This document shows, piece after piece, positions 9,464 to 18,474 of a stretch of 64,000 nucleotides of DNA. Within the stretch, counting starts at the first letter, position 1. Each line of letters begins with the position of its first letter. Below the pieces are notes generated by a model that did not search any database, was not told the origin of the DNA, and saw only the letters and a program-made list of their open reading frames with translations. This DNA comes from Rahnella bonaserana. GTDB taxonomy: Bacteria; Pseudomonadota; Gammaproteobacteria; Enterobacterales; Enterobacteriaceae. The stretch covers positions 1 through 64,000 of the forward strand of contig NZ_JAFMOW010000053.1 of the NCBI RefSeq assembly GCF_019049675.1, given 5' to 3'. The translations under genes were made by a program, and so were the position numbers.

Positions 9464-11125
9464 ATGCCGCAACATCCGCAGACCACGAAAGTGTGGGACA
9501 CCCGCCGCAGCGAAAAACAACGGCGTATCGACAGTGTCCGTTCCGTGGCCGAGGGTAAAGTCTTACCCACTGATAAAATCATTCCTGTCCTCGAAACGCT
9601 GATCGCCTCCGGTGATCGCGTGGTGATGGAAGGCAATAACCAAAAACAAGCTGACTTTCTTTCCCGTTCGCTGGCAAAAGTGAACCCTGAAAAATTGCAT
9701 GATTTACATATGATCATGCCGAGCGTCAGCCGCGCTGAACATCTGGATCTCTTCGAACGCGGAATCGCCCGCAAGCTTGATTTCGCGTTCTCCGGCCCGC
9801 AAAGCCTGCGTATTGCGCAACTGCTGGAAGATGGCCAGATGGAAATCGGCGCAATCCACACGTACATCGAACTGTATTCCCGTCTTTATGTCGATCTGGT
9901 GCCAAACATTGCACTGATCGCCGGCTTCAAAGCGGACCGTAAAGGCAATCTGTATACCGGCGCGAGCACCGAAGATACGCCGGCGCTGGTCGAAGCCGCT
10001 GCCTTTAAAAACGGCATCGTGATTGCGCAGGTTAATGAACTGGTTGAAGAAGATACCGACCTGCCGCGCGTTGATATTCCGGGCGACTGGATCGATTTCG
10101 TGGTCGTCGCCGACAAGCCGTTCTTCATCGAACCGCTGTTCACCCGTGATCCACGCCTGATTAAACCGGTTCACGTCCTGATGGCGATGATGGCGATTAA
10201 AGGCATCTACGCCAAACACAACGTGCAGTCGCTTAACCACGGTATCGGTTTTAACACTGCCGCTATCGAACTGCTGCTGCCAACTTACGGCGAACAGCTC
10301 GGTCTGCGCGGCAAAATTTGTAAACACTGGACGCTGAATCCGCATCCGACGCTGATCCCGGCTATCGAAAGCGGTTGGGTGGAAACCGTTCACTGCTTCG
10401 GCGGCGAAATGGGCATGGAAGAGTACATTCGCGCTCGTCCGGACGTGTTCTTCACTGGCTCCGACGGTTCCATGCGTTCCAACCGTGCGTTCTGCCAGAT
10501 GGCCGGCCAGTACGCCGTCGACATGTTCATCGGTTCCACCTTGCAGGTCGATGGTCTGGCGAATTCCTCCACCGTGACCCGCGGTCGTCTGGCCGGTTTT
10601 GGTGGCGCACCGAACATGGGGCATGACCCTCACGGGCGTCGTCACTCCACGCCAGCCTGGCTCGACATGATTGAAGAGCCGGATCCGATGGCGCGCGGTA
10701 AAAAACTGGTTGTGCAGATGGTGGAAACCTTCCAGGCCGGTGGCAAACCGACGTTCGTTGAGAAACTCGAAGCCGTCGATGTGGGTAAAGAATCCGGTAT
10801 GCCGCTGGCGCCGGTGATGATTTACGGCGACGACGTGACGCACGTGCTGACCGAAGAAGGTATCGCCTATTTGCACCGCGCCCGCTCTCTGGAAGAACGC
10901 CGCGCAATGGTCGCTGCGGTGGCCGGTATCACTGACATCGGTCTGGGCGTTGACGCCAAACGCGTTGCCGAACTGCGCCGTCAGGAACTGGTGGTCTTCC
11001 CGGAAGACATGGGCATTCGCCGCACCGATGCCACCCGTTCGTTACTGGCGGCAGGCAGCGTGAGCGAACTGGTTGACTGGTCCGGCGGTTTGTATAACCC
11101 GCCAGCCAAATTCCGGAGCTGGTAA
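9464..11125 (+). CDS. mdcA: malonate decarboxylase alpha subunit (acetyl-S-ACP:malonate ACP transferase)
   Basis: MdcA swaps acetyl for malonyl on the acyl carrier protein MdcC, feeding malonate into the decarboxylation cycle. The start at 9464 (MPQHPQTTKVWDTRR) follows a strong AGGGAGG; an open frame reaches 9386 without support. The length of 553 residues matches the family (about 550). Conserved features include WDTRRSEKQRR at the N-terminus and CoA-transferase-like glycine-rich stretches such as GRLAGFGGAPNMGHDPHGR. It heads mdcABCDEFGH, the same order as in Klebsiella pneumoniae. Confidence 0.95.
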   Translation: MPQHPQTTKVWDTRRSEKQRRIDSVRSVAEGKVLPTDKIIPVLETLIASGDRVVMEGNNQKQADFLSRSLAKVNPEKLHDLHMIMPSVSRAEHLDLFERGIARKLDFAFSGPQSLRIAQLLEDGQMEIGAIHTYIELYSRLYVDLVPNIALIAGFKADRKGNLYTGASTEDTPALVEAAAFKNGIVIAQVNELVEEDTDLPRVDIPGDWIDFVVVADKPFFIEPLFTRDPRLIKPVHVLMAMMAIKGIYAKHNVQSLNHGIGFNTAAIELLLPTYGEQLGLRGKICKHWTLNPHPTLIPAIESGWVETVHCFGGEMGMEEYIRARPDVFFTGSDGSMRSNRAFCQMAGQYAVDMFIGSTLQVDGLANSSTVTRGRLAGFGGAPNMGHDPHGRRHSTPAWLDMIEEPDPMARGKKLVVQMVETFQAGGKPTFVEKLEAVDVGKESGMPLAPVMIYGDDVTHVLTEEGIAYLHRARSLEERRAMVAAVAGITDIGLGVDAKRVAELRRQELVVFPEDMGIRRTDATRSLLAAGSVSELVDWSGGLYNPPAKFRSW

Positions 11126-11127
11126 TC

Positions 11128-11988
11128 ATGATGCCGCAGACTTTAACGATTGGCGCTGTACTCACAGCGGAAGAACTGGCCGAAAGGCTGGCAGAAACGG
11201 CGACGCAGGCGCTGATCGACGAAGCACGGCTTAGCCCGAAACCGGGGTTGGTAGACAGCCGGAGTTCCGGCGCACATCAGGATTTAACGTTAGATCTGAT
11301 GGTGCGTTCGGCGCACAGCCTGACATCCACTTTCTATTTGCTGGCTTTACACAGCTGGCAGCGCCCGGCGGATATCGCCCTGCGCCAGGAAGTGGGACGC
11401 TTAGGTCGTGCCGGCGAAGCACAAATGATGGCGGAAACCGGCGGAGTGAATACTCACCGGGGCGCTATCTGGGCGATGGGGCTGCTGGTCAGCGCCGTTG
11501 CCATGCAGCCGGAACGTTTGCTGCCGCAAAGTATTGCGCAGCGCGCCGCGAAAATTGCGGCGCTACCCGACGCTTTCAGCCCGAAAAAATTCAGTAAAGG
11601 TTCGCACGCCGTGCAGCGTTATCAGGTGCCGGGTGCCCGTGAAGAAGCACAGCGTGGTTTTCCGCACATTATCGACCGGGCGTTGCCGCAGCTTCACCAC
11701 AGCAGGACACGCGGTGCCTGCGAAAGCGAAGCGCAGGTCGATGCCTTACTGGCGGTGATGACCACACTGGCCGACACCTGCGTGCTGTCACGCGGCGGTT
11801 TGCCAGCGCTCAACGCTATGCATCAGGGCGCTCAGGCCGTGCTGGAATCCGGTGGCACCAGCACGATGGCGGGCAAACAACGGTTGCGCCGTCTCGAACA
11901 CCGGATGCTGGCGGATAACACATCGCCCGGCGGTGCCGCTGATTTACTGGCCGCGACGCTGTTCCTCGACCGCGTGAGCGTGGTCTGA
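11128..11988 (+). CDS. mdcB: triphosphoribosyl-dephospho-CoA synthase
   Basis: MdcB makes 2'-(5''-triphosphoribosyl)-3'-dephospho-CoA, the precursor of the prosthetic group of MdcC, from ATP and dephospho-CoA. It belongs to the CitG/MdcB family, 286 residues, with the diagnostic SPKPGLVDSRSSGAHQDL near residue 38 and TGGVNTHRGAIWAMG near residue 112. It starts 2 bp after the mdcA stop with an ATGATG pair; the first Met is used here. GGAG in the end of mdcA can serve as ribosome site. Confidence 0.94.
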   Translation: MMPQTLTIGAVLTAEELAERLAETATQALIDEARLSPKPGLVDSRSSGAHQDLTLDLMVRSAHSLTSTFYLLALHSWQRPADIALRQEVGRLGRAGEAQMMAETGGVNTHRGAIWAMGLLVSAVAMQPERLLPQSIAQRAAKIAALPDAFSPKKFSKGSHAVQRYQVPGAREEAQRGFPHIIDRALPQLHHSRTRGACESEAQVDALLAVMTTLADTCVLSRGGLPALNAMHQGAQAVLESGGTSTMAGKQRLRRLEHRMLADNTSPGGAADLLAATLFLDRVSVV

Positions 11989-12028
11989 ACCGGATACGAA
12001 TTAACTAACATCAGTACAAAGAGGTGTT

Positions 12029-12331
12029 ATGGAACGTTTTGAATTTAACTACCCGGCGGCAAAACCGCTGGCAGGCCGCGCCGAAGCCGGCGTGGTAGGT
12101 TCCGGCGATTTAGAAGCGCTGTATGAACCCGACACAGCCAGTGCGCTGAAAATTACCGTCACCACGTCCGTCGACGGCAGCCATACCTTATGGCAGAACT
12201 TTTTTAACCGTCTGAACGCGCTGCGTGAATTACCGGCAGGCCGTCTCGACATTAATGATTTTGGCGCCACACCAGGGGTTGCCCGTCTGCGTATCGAACA
12301 GGTTTTTGAGGAGGCTGAAAATGCCAACTGA
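12029..12331 (+). CDS. mdcC: malonate decarboxylase acyl carrier protein (delta subunit)
   Basis: MdcC is the small carrier (100 residues) on which acetyl and malonyl groups ride. It does not use the normal phosphopantetheine site; the phosphoribosyl-dephospho-CoA group is attached to a serine, here Ser25 in VVGSGDLE, which matches the position known for K. pneumoniae MdcC. The ribosome site is AAAGAGGTG. Its 3' end overlaps the start of mdcD by 11 bp. Confidence 0.94.
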   Translation: MERFEFNYPAAKPLAGRAEAGVVGSGDLEALYEPDTASALKITVTTSVDGSHTLWQNFFNRLNALRELPAGRLDINDFGATPGVARLRIEQVFEEAENAN

Positions 12332-13172
12332 TACTTCCTTTCAGGATCAGAGCTTTATCGAACTGAGCGCCCGTCAGCGTGCCCGCAAACTGCTGGACGA
12401 CGGCACTTTCCGTGAACTGCTCGGGCCGTTCGAACGCGTTATGTCGCCATGGCTGGAACCGCAGGGCATCGTCCCGCAGGCCGATGACGGCATGGTGGTT
12501 GCAAAAGGCCAGATTAACGGCCAGCCCGCTGTGGTTGTGGCGATTGAAGGCAACTTCCAGGGCGGCAGTATGGGCGAAGTGTCCGGTGCCAAAATGGCTG
12601 CTGCGCTGGAACTGGCCGCAGAAGATAACCGCAACGGCATCCCGACGCAGGCCGTTCTGCTGCTCGAAACCGGCGGTGTACGTTTGCAGGAAGCCAATCT
12701 GGGTCTGGCCGCCATCGCCGATATTCACGCTGCGATTGTTGATTTACGCCGCTATACGCCGGTGATCGGCGTAGTTGCCGGTACGGTCGGTTGCTTTGGT
12801 GGCATGTCGATTGCCGCCGCGCTGTGCAGCTATCTGATTGTGACCCGCGAAGCCCGTCTGGGTCTGAATGGTCCGCAGGTTATCGAACAGGAAGCCGGTA
12901 TTGATGAATACGATTCCCGCGACCGTCCGTTTATCTGGAGTATGACCGGTGGCGAAGTGCGTTATCACAGCGGATTTGTCGATGCGCTGGTGAAAGATTC
13001 CCTCGCTGAGGTGAAAGCCAGCGTGATGAGCTTCATTAAAAAAGGCGTTCCGGCCACACATCGTTCTGATAATTATGATTATTACCTGCCAAAACTGACC
13101 GGTTTTGACACCGCGCAGCAGGCCAGCCGTGAAGTGACGGAAGCCTTGTTTAACCGGGAGGATCGCGCATGA
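12321..13172 (+). CDS. mdcD: malonate decarboxylase beta subunit
   Basis: MdcD and MdcE together decarboxylate malonyl-S-ACP to acetyl-S-ACP; MdcD has the carboxyltransferase (crotonase-like) fold of acetyl-CoA carboxylase beta. The start at 12321 follows GAGGAGG and overlaps mdcC; 283 residues. Oxyanion-hole glycine pairs are seen in FQGGSMGEVSGAK and GTVGCFGGMS. An in-frame upstream Met at 12225 lies inside mdcC and is rejected. Confidence 0.94.
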   Translation: MPTDTSFQDQSFIELSARQRARKLLDDGTFRELLGPFERVMSPWLEPQGIVPQADDGMVVAKGQINGQPAVVVAIEGNFQGGSMGEVSGAKMAAALELAAEDNRNGIPTQAVLLLETGGVRLQEANLGLAAIADIHAAIVDLRRYTPVIGVVAGTVGCFGGMSIAAALCSYLIVTREARLGLNGPQVIEQEAGIDEYDSRDRPFIWSMTGGEVRYHSGFVDALVKDSLAEVKASVMSFIKKGVPATHRSDNYDYYLPKLTGFDTAQQASREVTEALFNREDRA

Positions 13173-13984
13173 GCAACGTAGCAAACAATGCAGTCAGCCG
13201 GGGTGATTACTGGTTCGCTGAACTCACCAAAGACGCCACTCCGGTGACCGGTCTTTGCCCTTCCGTGAAAGCAGCTGATGGCAAAATGAATGACCAGCCC
13301 GTGCGTTTCATCGCCGTGGTACCGGATAAAAATAACCAGTATCCGCGTGCTGCGGGCGGCGAAGTCGGCCTGCTCGAAGGCTGGAATCTGGCAAAAGTGG
13401 TCAACGACGTCATTGATGCCGACGCGAATGCCACCACCAAACGCGCCATCGTTGCAGTGATTGATGTGCCAAGTCAGGCATACGGTCGTCGCGAAGAAGC
13501 ATTCGGTATCCATCAGGCGCTGGCCGGTGCCGCAGGCGCTTACGCCAAAGCGCGTCTGGCCGGGCATCCGGTGGTCGGGCTGATTGTCGGTAAAGCGATG
13601 TCCGGTGCGTTTCTGGCGCACGGTTATCAGGCCAACAAACTGATCGCCTTCAAAAACAATGGCGTGATGATCCACGCGATGGGTAAAGAATCCGCCGCAC
13701 GTATCACCTTACGTTCTGTGGACGCGCTGGAAAAACTGGCTGCCACCATTCCGCCGATGGCTTATGACATCGAAAACTACGCCACGCTGGGCCTGCTGTC
13801 GCAATTACTCGACATCGCTGATCCGGACAAGGCAACACCCGACGACATCAGCAACGTGCAAAACGTTGTCTGGCAAAACATTCAGGACGCACGCAAAGAA
13901 GGCATTAGCCTCAGCAACCGTCTGGGTGCAGAAAACCGCGCAAGTTCGCAGCGCGTTCGCCAGATGATGCGTCAGGAATGGTAA
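13169..13984 (+). CDS. mdcE: malonate decarboxylase gamma subunit
   Basis: MdcE is the partner carboxyltransferase-like subunit (271 residues) forming the decarboxylase core with MdcD. Family features include VIDVPSQAYGRREEAFGIHQ near residue 101 and GKAMSGAFLAHG with the conserved glycines. Its ATG overlaps the mdcD TGA by 4 bp, implying translational coupling. A 189-bp spacer follows before mdcF. Confidence 0.94.
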   Translation: MSNVANNAVSRGDYWFAELTKDATPVTGLCPSVKAADGKMNDQPVRFIAVVPDKNNQYPRAAGGEVGLLEGWNLAKVVNDVIDADANATTKRAIVAVIDVPSQAYGRREEAFGIHQALAGAAGAYAKARLAGHPVVGLIVGKAMSGAFLAHGYQANKLIAFKNNGVMIHAMGKESAARITLRSVDALEKLAATIPPMAYDIENYATLGLLSQLLDIADPDKATPDDISNVQNVVWQNIQDARKEGISLSNRLGAENRASSQRVRQMMRQEW

Positions 13985-14173
13985 TTCGTTAAAACTTTCA
14001 GTCTCAACCGGTAACGCACCTGCAAACAGCGTGACGCAGCCGCATTGCGGGTTCCCGCCCTGACATACCGTCCGGGCGAGGACCTGCTGTTGTCTGCAAC
14101 TGGACTGTCATACTAAAAAAACCATCGCACCGGCGCCGACTGAGCATTCATTTTTTGCCTCAGGAAAAACGCT
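13985..14173. other. mdcE-mdcF spacer with small dyads
   Basis: The longest gap inside the mdc operon. It holds a perfect dyad CCGCA-T-TGCGG (14040-14050) and a CGCCC/GGGCG pair (14056-14060, 14074-14078) but no T-run after either. No gene or convincing promoter is seen. It could set a lower level of the transporter by RNA processing or partial termination; this is inference. Confidence 0.35.
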
Positions 14174-15136
14174 ATGACTTACGTAATATTGCACGCGCTT
14201 GCCCCTATTTTCGTCATCATGATCCTCGGTTTTTACGCCGGGAAAGCGAAAATGGTGGATAACCAGAATGTCTCTTTACTTAATATTTTCGTGATGGATT
14301 TTGCTTTACCCGCTGCGCTGTTTGCAGCAACTGTACAGACCCCGTGGGCGGGCATTGTTGAACAGTCACCGTTGATTCTGGTGCTGGTTCTGGCGATGTG
14401 GATCACTTACGCGGCGATTTACTTTATTTGCACCAAAGTCTTTAAAAAGTCTCCGCAGGACGCGGCAGTGCTGACGCTGACCGTCGCACTGCCGAACTAT
14501 GCTGCGCTTGGTTTGCCTATCCTGAGCAGCGTGCTGGGTGATGCGCCGTCGACTTCCCTGTCAGTTGCGGTGTCTATCGCCTGTGGTTCCGTGCTGATGA
14601 CGCCGTTCTGTCTGCTGATCCTCGAACGTGAAAAAGCGCGTCTCAGTGGTGAAAATCAGGGGTCTTCTCTGGCACTGCTGCCGGTTCTGATGTGGCGTTC
14701 AGTGAAAAAACCGATCGTCTGGGCACCGTTGCTGGGCGTGATCCTGTCCGCGATTGGCATTAAAATGCCGGAAATTTTCCTGGCATCAATCAAACCGCTG
14801 GGTCTGTCAGCTACCGCGTCTGCGCTGTTCCTGACCGGTGTAATCCTGTCAGCCCGTAAACTGAAAATTAACGGCCCGGTGCTGTTGTCTTGTGTGGCGA
14901 AAAACCTGATCCAGCCGTTTATTGCCTGGGGTTTGGTTCTGGCGTTCGGCCTGAGTGGTCAGGTTGCTGTGACGGCGATTCTGATGATTGCGCTGTCTGC
15001 CGGTTTCTTCGGTATCGTGTTCGGTAACCGCTTCGGGGTTCAGTCTCCGGATGCTGAAGCGTCACTGCTGATCAGTTCCGTGTTATGTATCGTGACATTA
15101 CCGCTGTTTATCTCTCTGACAGCCGCACTTCACTAA
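14174..15136 (+). CDS. mdcF: malonate transporter, auxin efflux carrier family
   Basis: This 320-residue inner-membrane protein has about ten hydrophobic segments and the AEC-family layout of two five-helix halves joined by a polar loop near residue 160. It begins VILHALAPIFVIMILGFYAG and has the conserved FALPAALF and LPNYAALGLPI segments with helix-breaking Asn-Pro. MdcF in Klebsiella occupies the same place and is held to import malonate. The family assignment is clear; substrate follows from context. Confidence 0.9.
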   Translation: MTYVILHALAPIFVIMILGFYAGKAKMVDNQNVSLLNIFVMDFALPAALFAATVQTPWAGIVEQSPLILVLVLAMWITYAAIYFICTKVFKKSPQDAAVLTLTVALPNYAALGLPILSSVLGDAPSTSLSVAVSIACGSVLMTPFCLLILEREKARLSGENQGSSLALLPVLMWRSVKKPIVWAPLLGVILSAIGIKMPEIFLASIKPLGLSATASALFLTGVILSARKLKINGPVLLSCVAKNLIQPFIAWGLVLAFGLSGQVAVTAILMIALSAGFFGIVFGNRFGVQSPDAEASLLISSVLCIVTLPLFISLTAALH

Positions 15137-15152
15137 TCAGAAAGGTTGGAAT

Positions 15153-15779
15153 ATGTGTGATCCGCGTGCCCATGATTTTGTCTGGATAAGCGACCGTTCA
15201 GCGCTGCAAAGCGACGACACGTTACCCGCGTGGGTCAACAGCGGCTGGCATACGTCGCTGCCGCTGGTGGTGCGTCGCGATAAACGTGCTGACGACGCAA
15301 TTCCTGTGGGCATTCGCGGCATGACGCGCATTCAGCGTGCCGCCGCCTGGATTGATCCGGCGGCGGTAGTGCGGGTCGTGACTCCTGAATCTCTGGTCAG
15401 CGACGTCAACGCATTACTGCATTCACCCTTTGTGTCACAACAACCGGTGCAGGCGCTGATTACGTTATGCAGCCTGAAGCTGCCTTTCTCCTGGGGCGTG
15501 ACGGGCAGTTGCGCCTTCGCGCTGGTCAGTGACCTGCCGGTCATGCACGCCGACAGCGATCTTGATTTACTGGTGCGCTGCGACACGCCGGTGGATCCTT
15601 CTCAGTTTTTCGATTTTTACGACCAGTTTCAGCGGCTTCCCTGCCGCGCTGATGTTCAGATCAACACGCCGCAAGGGGGATTTGCCCTTAGCGAATGGCT
15701 GCGTGGCGGTGACATCATGCTGAAAACGGCGTCCGGCCCGTTGCTGGTGCGTGACCCGTGGCAATTGCCGGCAGAATAA
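15153..15779 (+). CDS. mdcG: phosphoribosyl-dephospho-CoA transferase
   Basis: MdcG transfers the phosphoribosyl-dephospho-CoA group made by MdcB onto Ser25 of MdcC, producing holo-carrier. It has 208 residues. A nucleotidyltransferase signature is seen as GSCAFALV followed by the metal-binding DSDLDLL near residues 132-138. It lies 16 bp after mdcF and 27 bp before mdcH. Confidence 0.93.
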   Translation: MCDPRAHDFVWISDRSALQSDDTLPAWVNSGWHTSLPLVVRRDKRADDAIPVGIRGMTRIQRAAAWIDPAAVVRVVTPESLVSDVNALLHSPFVSQQPVQALITLCSLKLPFSWGVTGSCAFALVSDLPVMHADSDLDLLVRCDTPVDPSQFFDFYDQFQRLPCRADVQINTPQGGFALSEWLRGGDIMLKTASGPLLVRDPWQLPAE

Positions 15780-15806
15780 ATCCGGCCACAAGAAGCAAGG
15801 AGCACG

Positions 15807-16742
15807 ATGAAAATCCTATTTACCTTCCCCGGACAGGGCCCGCAGGTGCCGCAAATGCTGCACCGTTTGCCGGATAACCCGCTTACACATTCCCTCATTG
15901 AACAAGCCAGTCTCGCGCTGGGCGAAGATGTTCTGCTGCTCGACACCGCCGACGCTTTACGTGCCACCCGTGCCGTACAACTGTGCTTGCTGATTGCCGG
16001 TGTGGTCTGGGCGAGACAATGCCAGGCCGAAGGGATTGAGGCCGATTTTTGCAGCGGGCTGTCGATTGGTGCATTTCCGGCGGCAGTGATTGCCGGTGCG
16101 CTCGACTTTGATGATGCCGTACGGCTGGTCGCGTTGCGCGGTGAACTGATGCAACAGGCCTATCCGCAAGGTTTTGGCCTGTCGGCGATCACCGGGTTGC
16201 GTCAGATGCAGGTTGAGGAACTGGTCGCGCAGATCAACAGCGCCACGTCGCCGGTATATCTGGCGAATATTAACGCGGAAGATCAACTGGTGATCGCGGG
16301 CAGCGATGCCGCCATGGCACAGGTCATGCAACTGGCGAAAGGGCTGGGCGCACAGAAAACGCATCAGCTGGCGGTCAGCGTACCATCACATTGCGCACTG
16401 CTTGATGAGCCCGCGGCGAAACTGGTTGAGGCGTTTAAACAGATTCATATTTCCCGCCCGACCTGCGGTTATCTCAGCGGCACAACCGGGCGTGTTTACT
16501 GGCAGGCGGAAAAAATTGCAGACGATCTGGCGATGAACATGGCGCGTACCGTGAACTGGCGTGACGCCATGGTTGCGGCCTACCAGCGCGAGGTGCGACT
16601 GGCGATTGAAATGCCGCCGGGCGCGGTGCTCACCGGCCTGACCCGCCGTGCGATGGAACAGGGCGAAGCACTGTCTTTATGCCAGTCAGGGATGCATGTT
16701 GCGGGACGTCTCGCAGCGCGGTTACGGGAAAACGAACGCTGA
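15807..16742 (+). CDS. mdcH: malonyl-CoA:ACP transacylase (epsilon subunit)
   Basis: MdcH loads malonyl from malonyl-CoA onto the thiol of the carrier to start the cycle. It is a FabD-like acyltransferase of 311 residues: FTFPGQGPQ at the N-terminus, the nucleophile Ser in GLSIGAFPAA near residue 85 and the catalytic His in SVPSHCALL. It closes the mdcA-H unit; AAGGAG precedes its start. Confidence 0.93.
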   Translation: MKILFTFPGQGPQVPQMLHRLPDNPLTHSLIEQASLALGEDVLLLDTADALRATRAVQLCLLIAGVVWARQCQAEGIEADFCSGLSIGAFPAAVIAGALDFDDAVRLVALRGELMQQAYPQGFGLSAITGLRQMQVEELVAQINSATSPVYLANINAEDQLVIAGSDAAMAQVMQLAKGLGAQKTHQLAVSVPSHCALLDEPAAKLVEAFKQIHISRPTCGYLSGTTGRVYWQAEKIADDLAMNMARTVNWRDAMVAAYQREVRLAIEMPPGAVLTGLTRRAMEQGEALSLCQSGMHVAGRLAARLRENER

Positions 16743-16782
16743 TTAAAGGCATGATAGGTTGGGGGTGAAACGCGTTGCACTG

Positions 16783-16809
16783 TTTGATAATTGCGCAGCG
16801 TGCTATTGT
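16783..16809 (+). promoter_or_regulatory. candidate promoter of the acyltransferase-like gene
   Basis: TTGATA (16783-16788) and an extended -10 TGCTATTGT (16801-16809) lie just upstream of the start at 16836. The spacer is short (15 bp), which the extended -10 could offset. It would allow expression apart from mdcA-H. Confidence 0.4.
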
Positions 16810-16835
16810 CCAACTACTCTGAACGAAGGGATATC

Positions 16836-17480
16836 ATGCCAGTTTTAATTCGCGGGGATTCGCAAATGATCGTGCTTGAAAGATCGTACAGTCCGGCCAC
16901 TCTGGCCAGACGGTTTGAAGTCATTGATGAAATCCGTTTCAACAACATGGATATGTTGGTCATCTATGATGAAAAAATTCCATTTATCGCCATTGCTGAA
17001 GCACAAACCAGAACCGATAACCGGGGTGAAAACCGACACCATGTGGTGGCAACGCTTGAACTTGCCCGCAGGGAAAATAGCGATGAACTGCTCGAGGTGC
17101 GACAGTTCTGGGAAGACGATAAAGCGTTTCAGGTGGAAGGCGTGGTGGTTAATGCCGGAATGCGAGATTACCGTTTAGCGACCTTATTGTATGAAACGCT
17201 GGTGGTAAAAAAGCATCTCACGTTGATGAGTGATAACGATCAATACACCGGCGGTCGCGCCTTATGGAAACGTCTTGTGCAGGATTCTGCGGGATTATTA
17301 GTTTTTATACTCGATACAGAGAAAGGGCAATTTTACCCTTATGACGGCACGGAAATGCGTTATGACGGAGTGAGCATTCCTGAGTCCGCCATCTGGAGTC
17401 ACCACCCGGATCAAACTCACTGGCCGGTGGTATTGATTGCGCAAAACAGCGAGCGTCTGTCAGCGCTTTCTGCTCGCTAG
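16836..17480 (+). CDS. putative GNAT-like acyltransferase of unknown role
   Basis: The start at 16836 follows GAAGGG and gives 214 residues; an in-frame Met at 16791 lacks support. I do not recognise a named family. The middle part, with RLATLLYETLVVKKHLTLMSD then QYTGGRALWKRLV, resembles acyltransferases of the GNAT type found in phages and mobile elements, where a helix with LY-L is followed by SD-Q and GG--LW--L. The N-terminal third is a strand-rich region. The last 40 residues hold YDGVSIPESAIWS. It follows mdcH by 93 bp and overlaps the 3' end of mdcR by 21 bp tail to tail. It is not part of the classic mdc gene set. Confidence 0.65.
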   Translation: MPVLIRGDSQMIVLERSYSPATLARRFEVIDEIRFNNMDMLVIYDEKIPFIAIAEAQTRTDNRGENRHHVVATLELARRENSDELLEVRQFWEDDKAFQVEGVVVNAGMRDYRLATLLYETLVVKKHLTLMSDNDQYTGGRALWKRLVQDSAGLLVFILDTEKGQFYPYDGTEMRYDGVSIPESAIWSHHPDQTHWPVVLIAQNSERLSALSAR

Positions 17481-18380
17481 CGCATACATCCGGCTTTCAG
17501 CGGCGAGGGCGAGGAGGTTGGGATCGTGCTCGCGGCTGTGCGGGAGGACCAGCGAAATGGTCTGGCGCATCTGGTAAGCTTCGGCCAGTGGCAGTAATTT
17601 CACCGTATTTGCGTACACGCCTTTCATCCTGCCGGGAATGAGCGTGTATCCGACGCCCGCCTGTACCAGACTCAGCATCGAAAAAATATCGTTTACCCGT
17701 GTGACAATGTCCGGCTCAAAACCGGCGATCTGAAAGGCTTCCTGAAAGCCGTGGTAAGTCGCAAACCCTTCTGCCAGTGAAACGAATTTCTTCTGTTTGT
17801 AATCGCGTAAATCCGCCGTGCCTTCCGACGCCAGTTCTGCGCTGGCGGGGGCAGCGAGAAAAATATCATCCTGAAAAAGCGGCAGCTGATCGTAGCGCTG
17901 TGTATCCACGCTCGAATCACTGGTCGAAATCAGAATCGCATCCAGCAGGCCGTCTTCCAGTTTTTGCAGCAAATCACTGTTAGATCCCATCACCAGTTCC
18001 AGTTCCAGCTCAGGTCTGCGCAGTTTCAGCCCCATGATCAGGCGCGGAATGGTTTCCAGGGTCAGTGAATACAATGTGCCGACCTTCAGGCGTTTATCCC
18101 CAAAACCGGCAGCGCGCTGTGTGGCCAGGATCCCGTGCTCCATCTGCTCAATCACCTGCGTGGCATGTTCAAGTAACGCTTCAGCCGCGGGCAACGGCAG
18201 CAGATTGCGCCCGCGATGGATAAACAACGGACAGCGCAAACCTTCTTCCAGCGAATGCAGGGCGCGATGCACGCTCACGCTGCTCAGACCGAGTTGTTCG
18301 GCTGCGCGGGTGATGTTTTGTTTTTCCATGTAAGCGAGGAAAATTTCGAGTTTGCGGAAGGTGATTTCACTGTCGATCAT
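17460..18380 (-). CDS. mdcR: LysR-type regulator of malonate decarboxylase
   Basis: This is a LysR-type regulator of 306 residues: an N-terminal winged helix-turn-helix (FLAYMEKQNITRAAEQLGLS, residues about 14-33) and a substrate-binding domain starting near residue 95. It sits at the end of the mdc genes on the opposite strand, as in K. pneumoniae, where MdcR activates the operon in response to malonate. Its likely target is the palindrome at 9277-9297. The reading frame ends within the acyltransferase-like gene on the other strand. Confidence 0.9.
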   Translation of the reverse strand: MIDSEITFRKLEIFLAYMEKQNITRAAEQLGLSSVSVHRALHSLEEGLRCPLFIHRGRNLLPLPAAEALLEHATQVIEQMEHGILATQRAAGFGDKRLKVGTLYSLTLETIPRLIMGLKLRRPELELELVMGSNSDLLQKLEDGLLDAILISTSDSSVDTQRYDQLPLFQDDIFLAAPASAELASEGTADLRDYKQKKFVSLAEGFATYHGFQEAFQIAGFEPDIVTRVNDIFSMLSLVQAGVGYTLIPGRMKGVYANTVKLLPLAEAYQMRQTISLVLPHSREHDPNLLALAAESRMYALASRKR

Positions 18381-18427
18381 ACAGGCTCCTGCGGCGCGTT
18401 TTAGGCCGTTGCGGTCTGAGATGATAG

Positions 18428-18454
18428 CTGAATAGCCGCCGGGCGACTATTCAG
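18428..18454. repeat. inverted repeat between feoC and mdcR
   Basis: CTGAATAG (18428-18435) pairs with CTATTCAG (18447-18454), extended by near-complementary GC bases to a stem of about 12. No T-run follows on the feoC strand, so it is not a standard intrinsic terminator. It could protect the feo mRNA 3' end or mark the feoC/mdcR border. Confidence 0.5.
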
Positions 18455-18474
18455 GAAGGGCGGAAAAGACGGGT

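Noticed and set aside
9704-10876. 390-codon open frame opposite mdcA
   Set aside because: Antisense to a clear mdcA with no ribosome site; shadow.
18428-18454. Intrinsic terminator of feoABC
   Set aside because: The stem is good but there is no T-run on the feo strand, so it is listed only as an inverted repeat.
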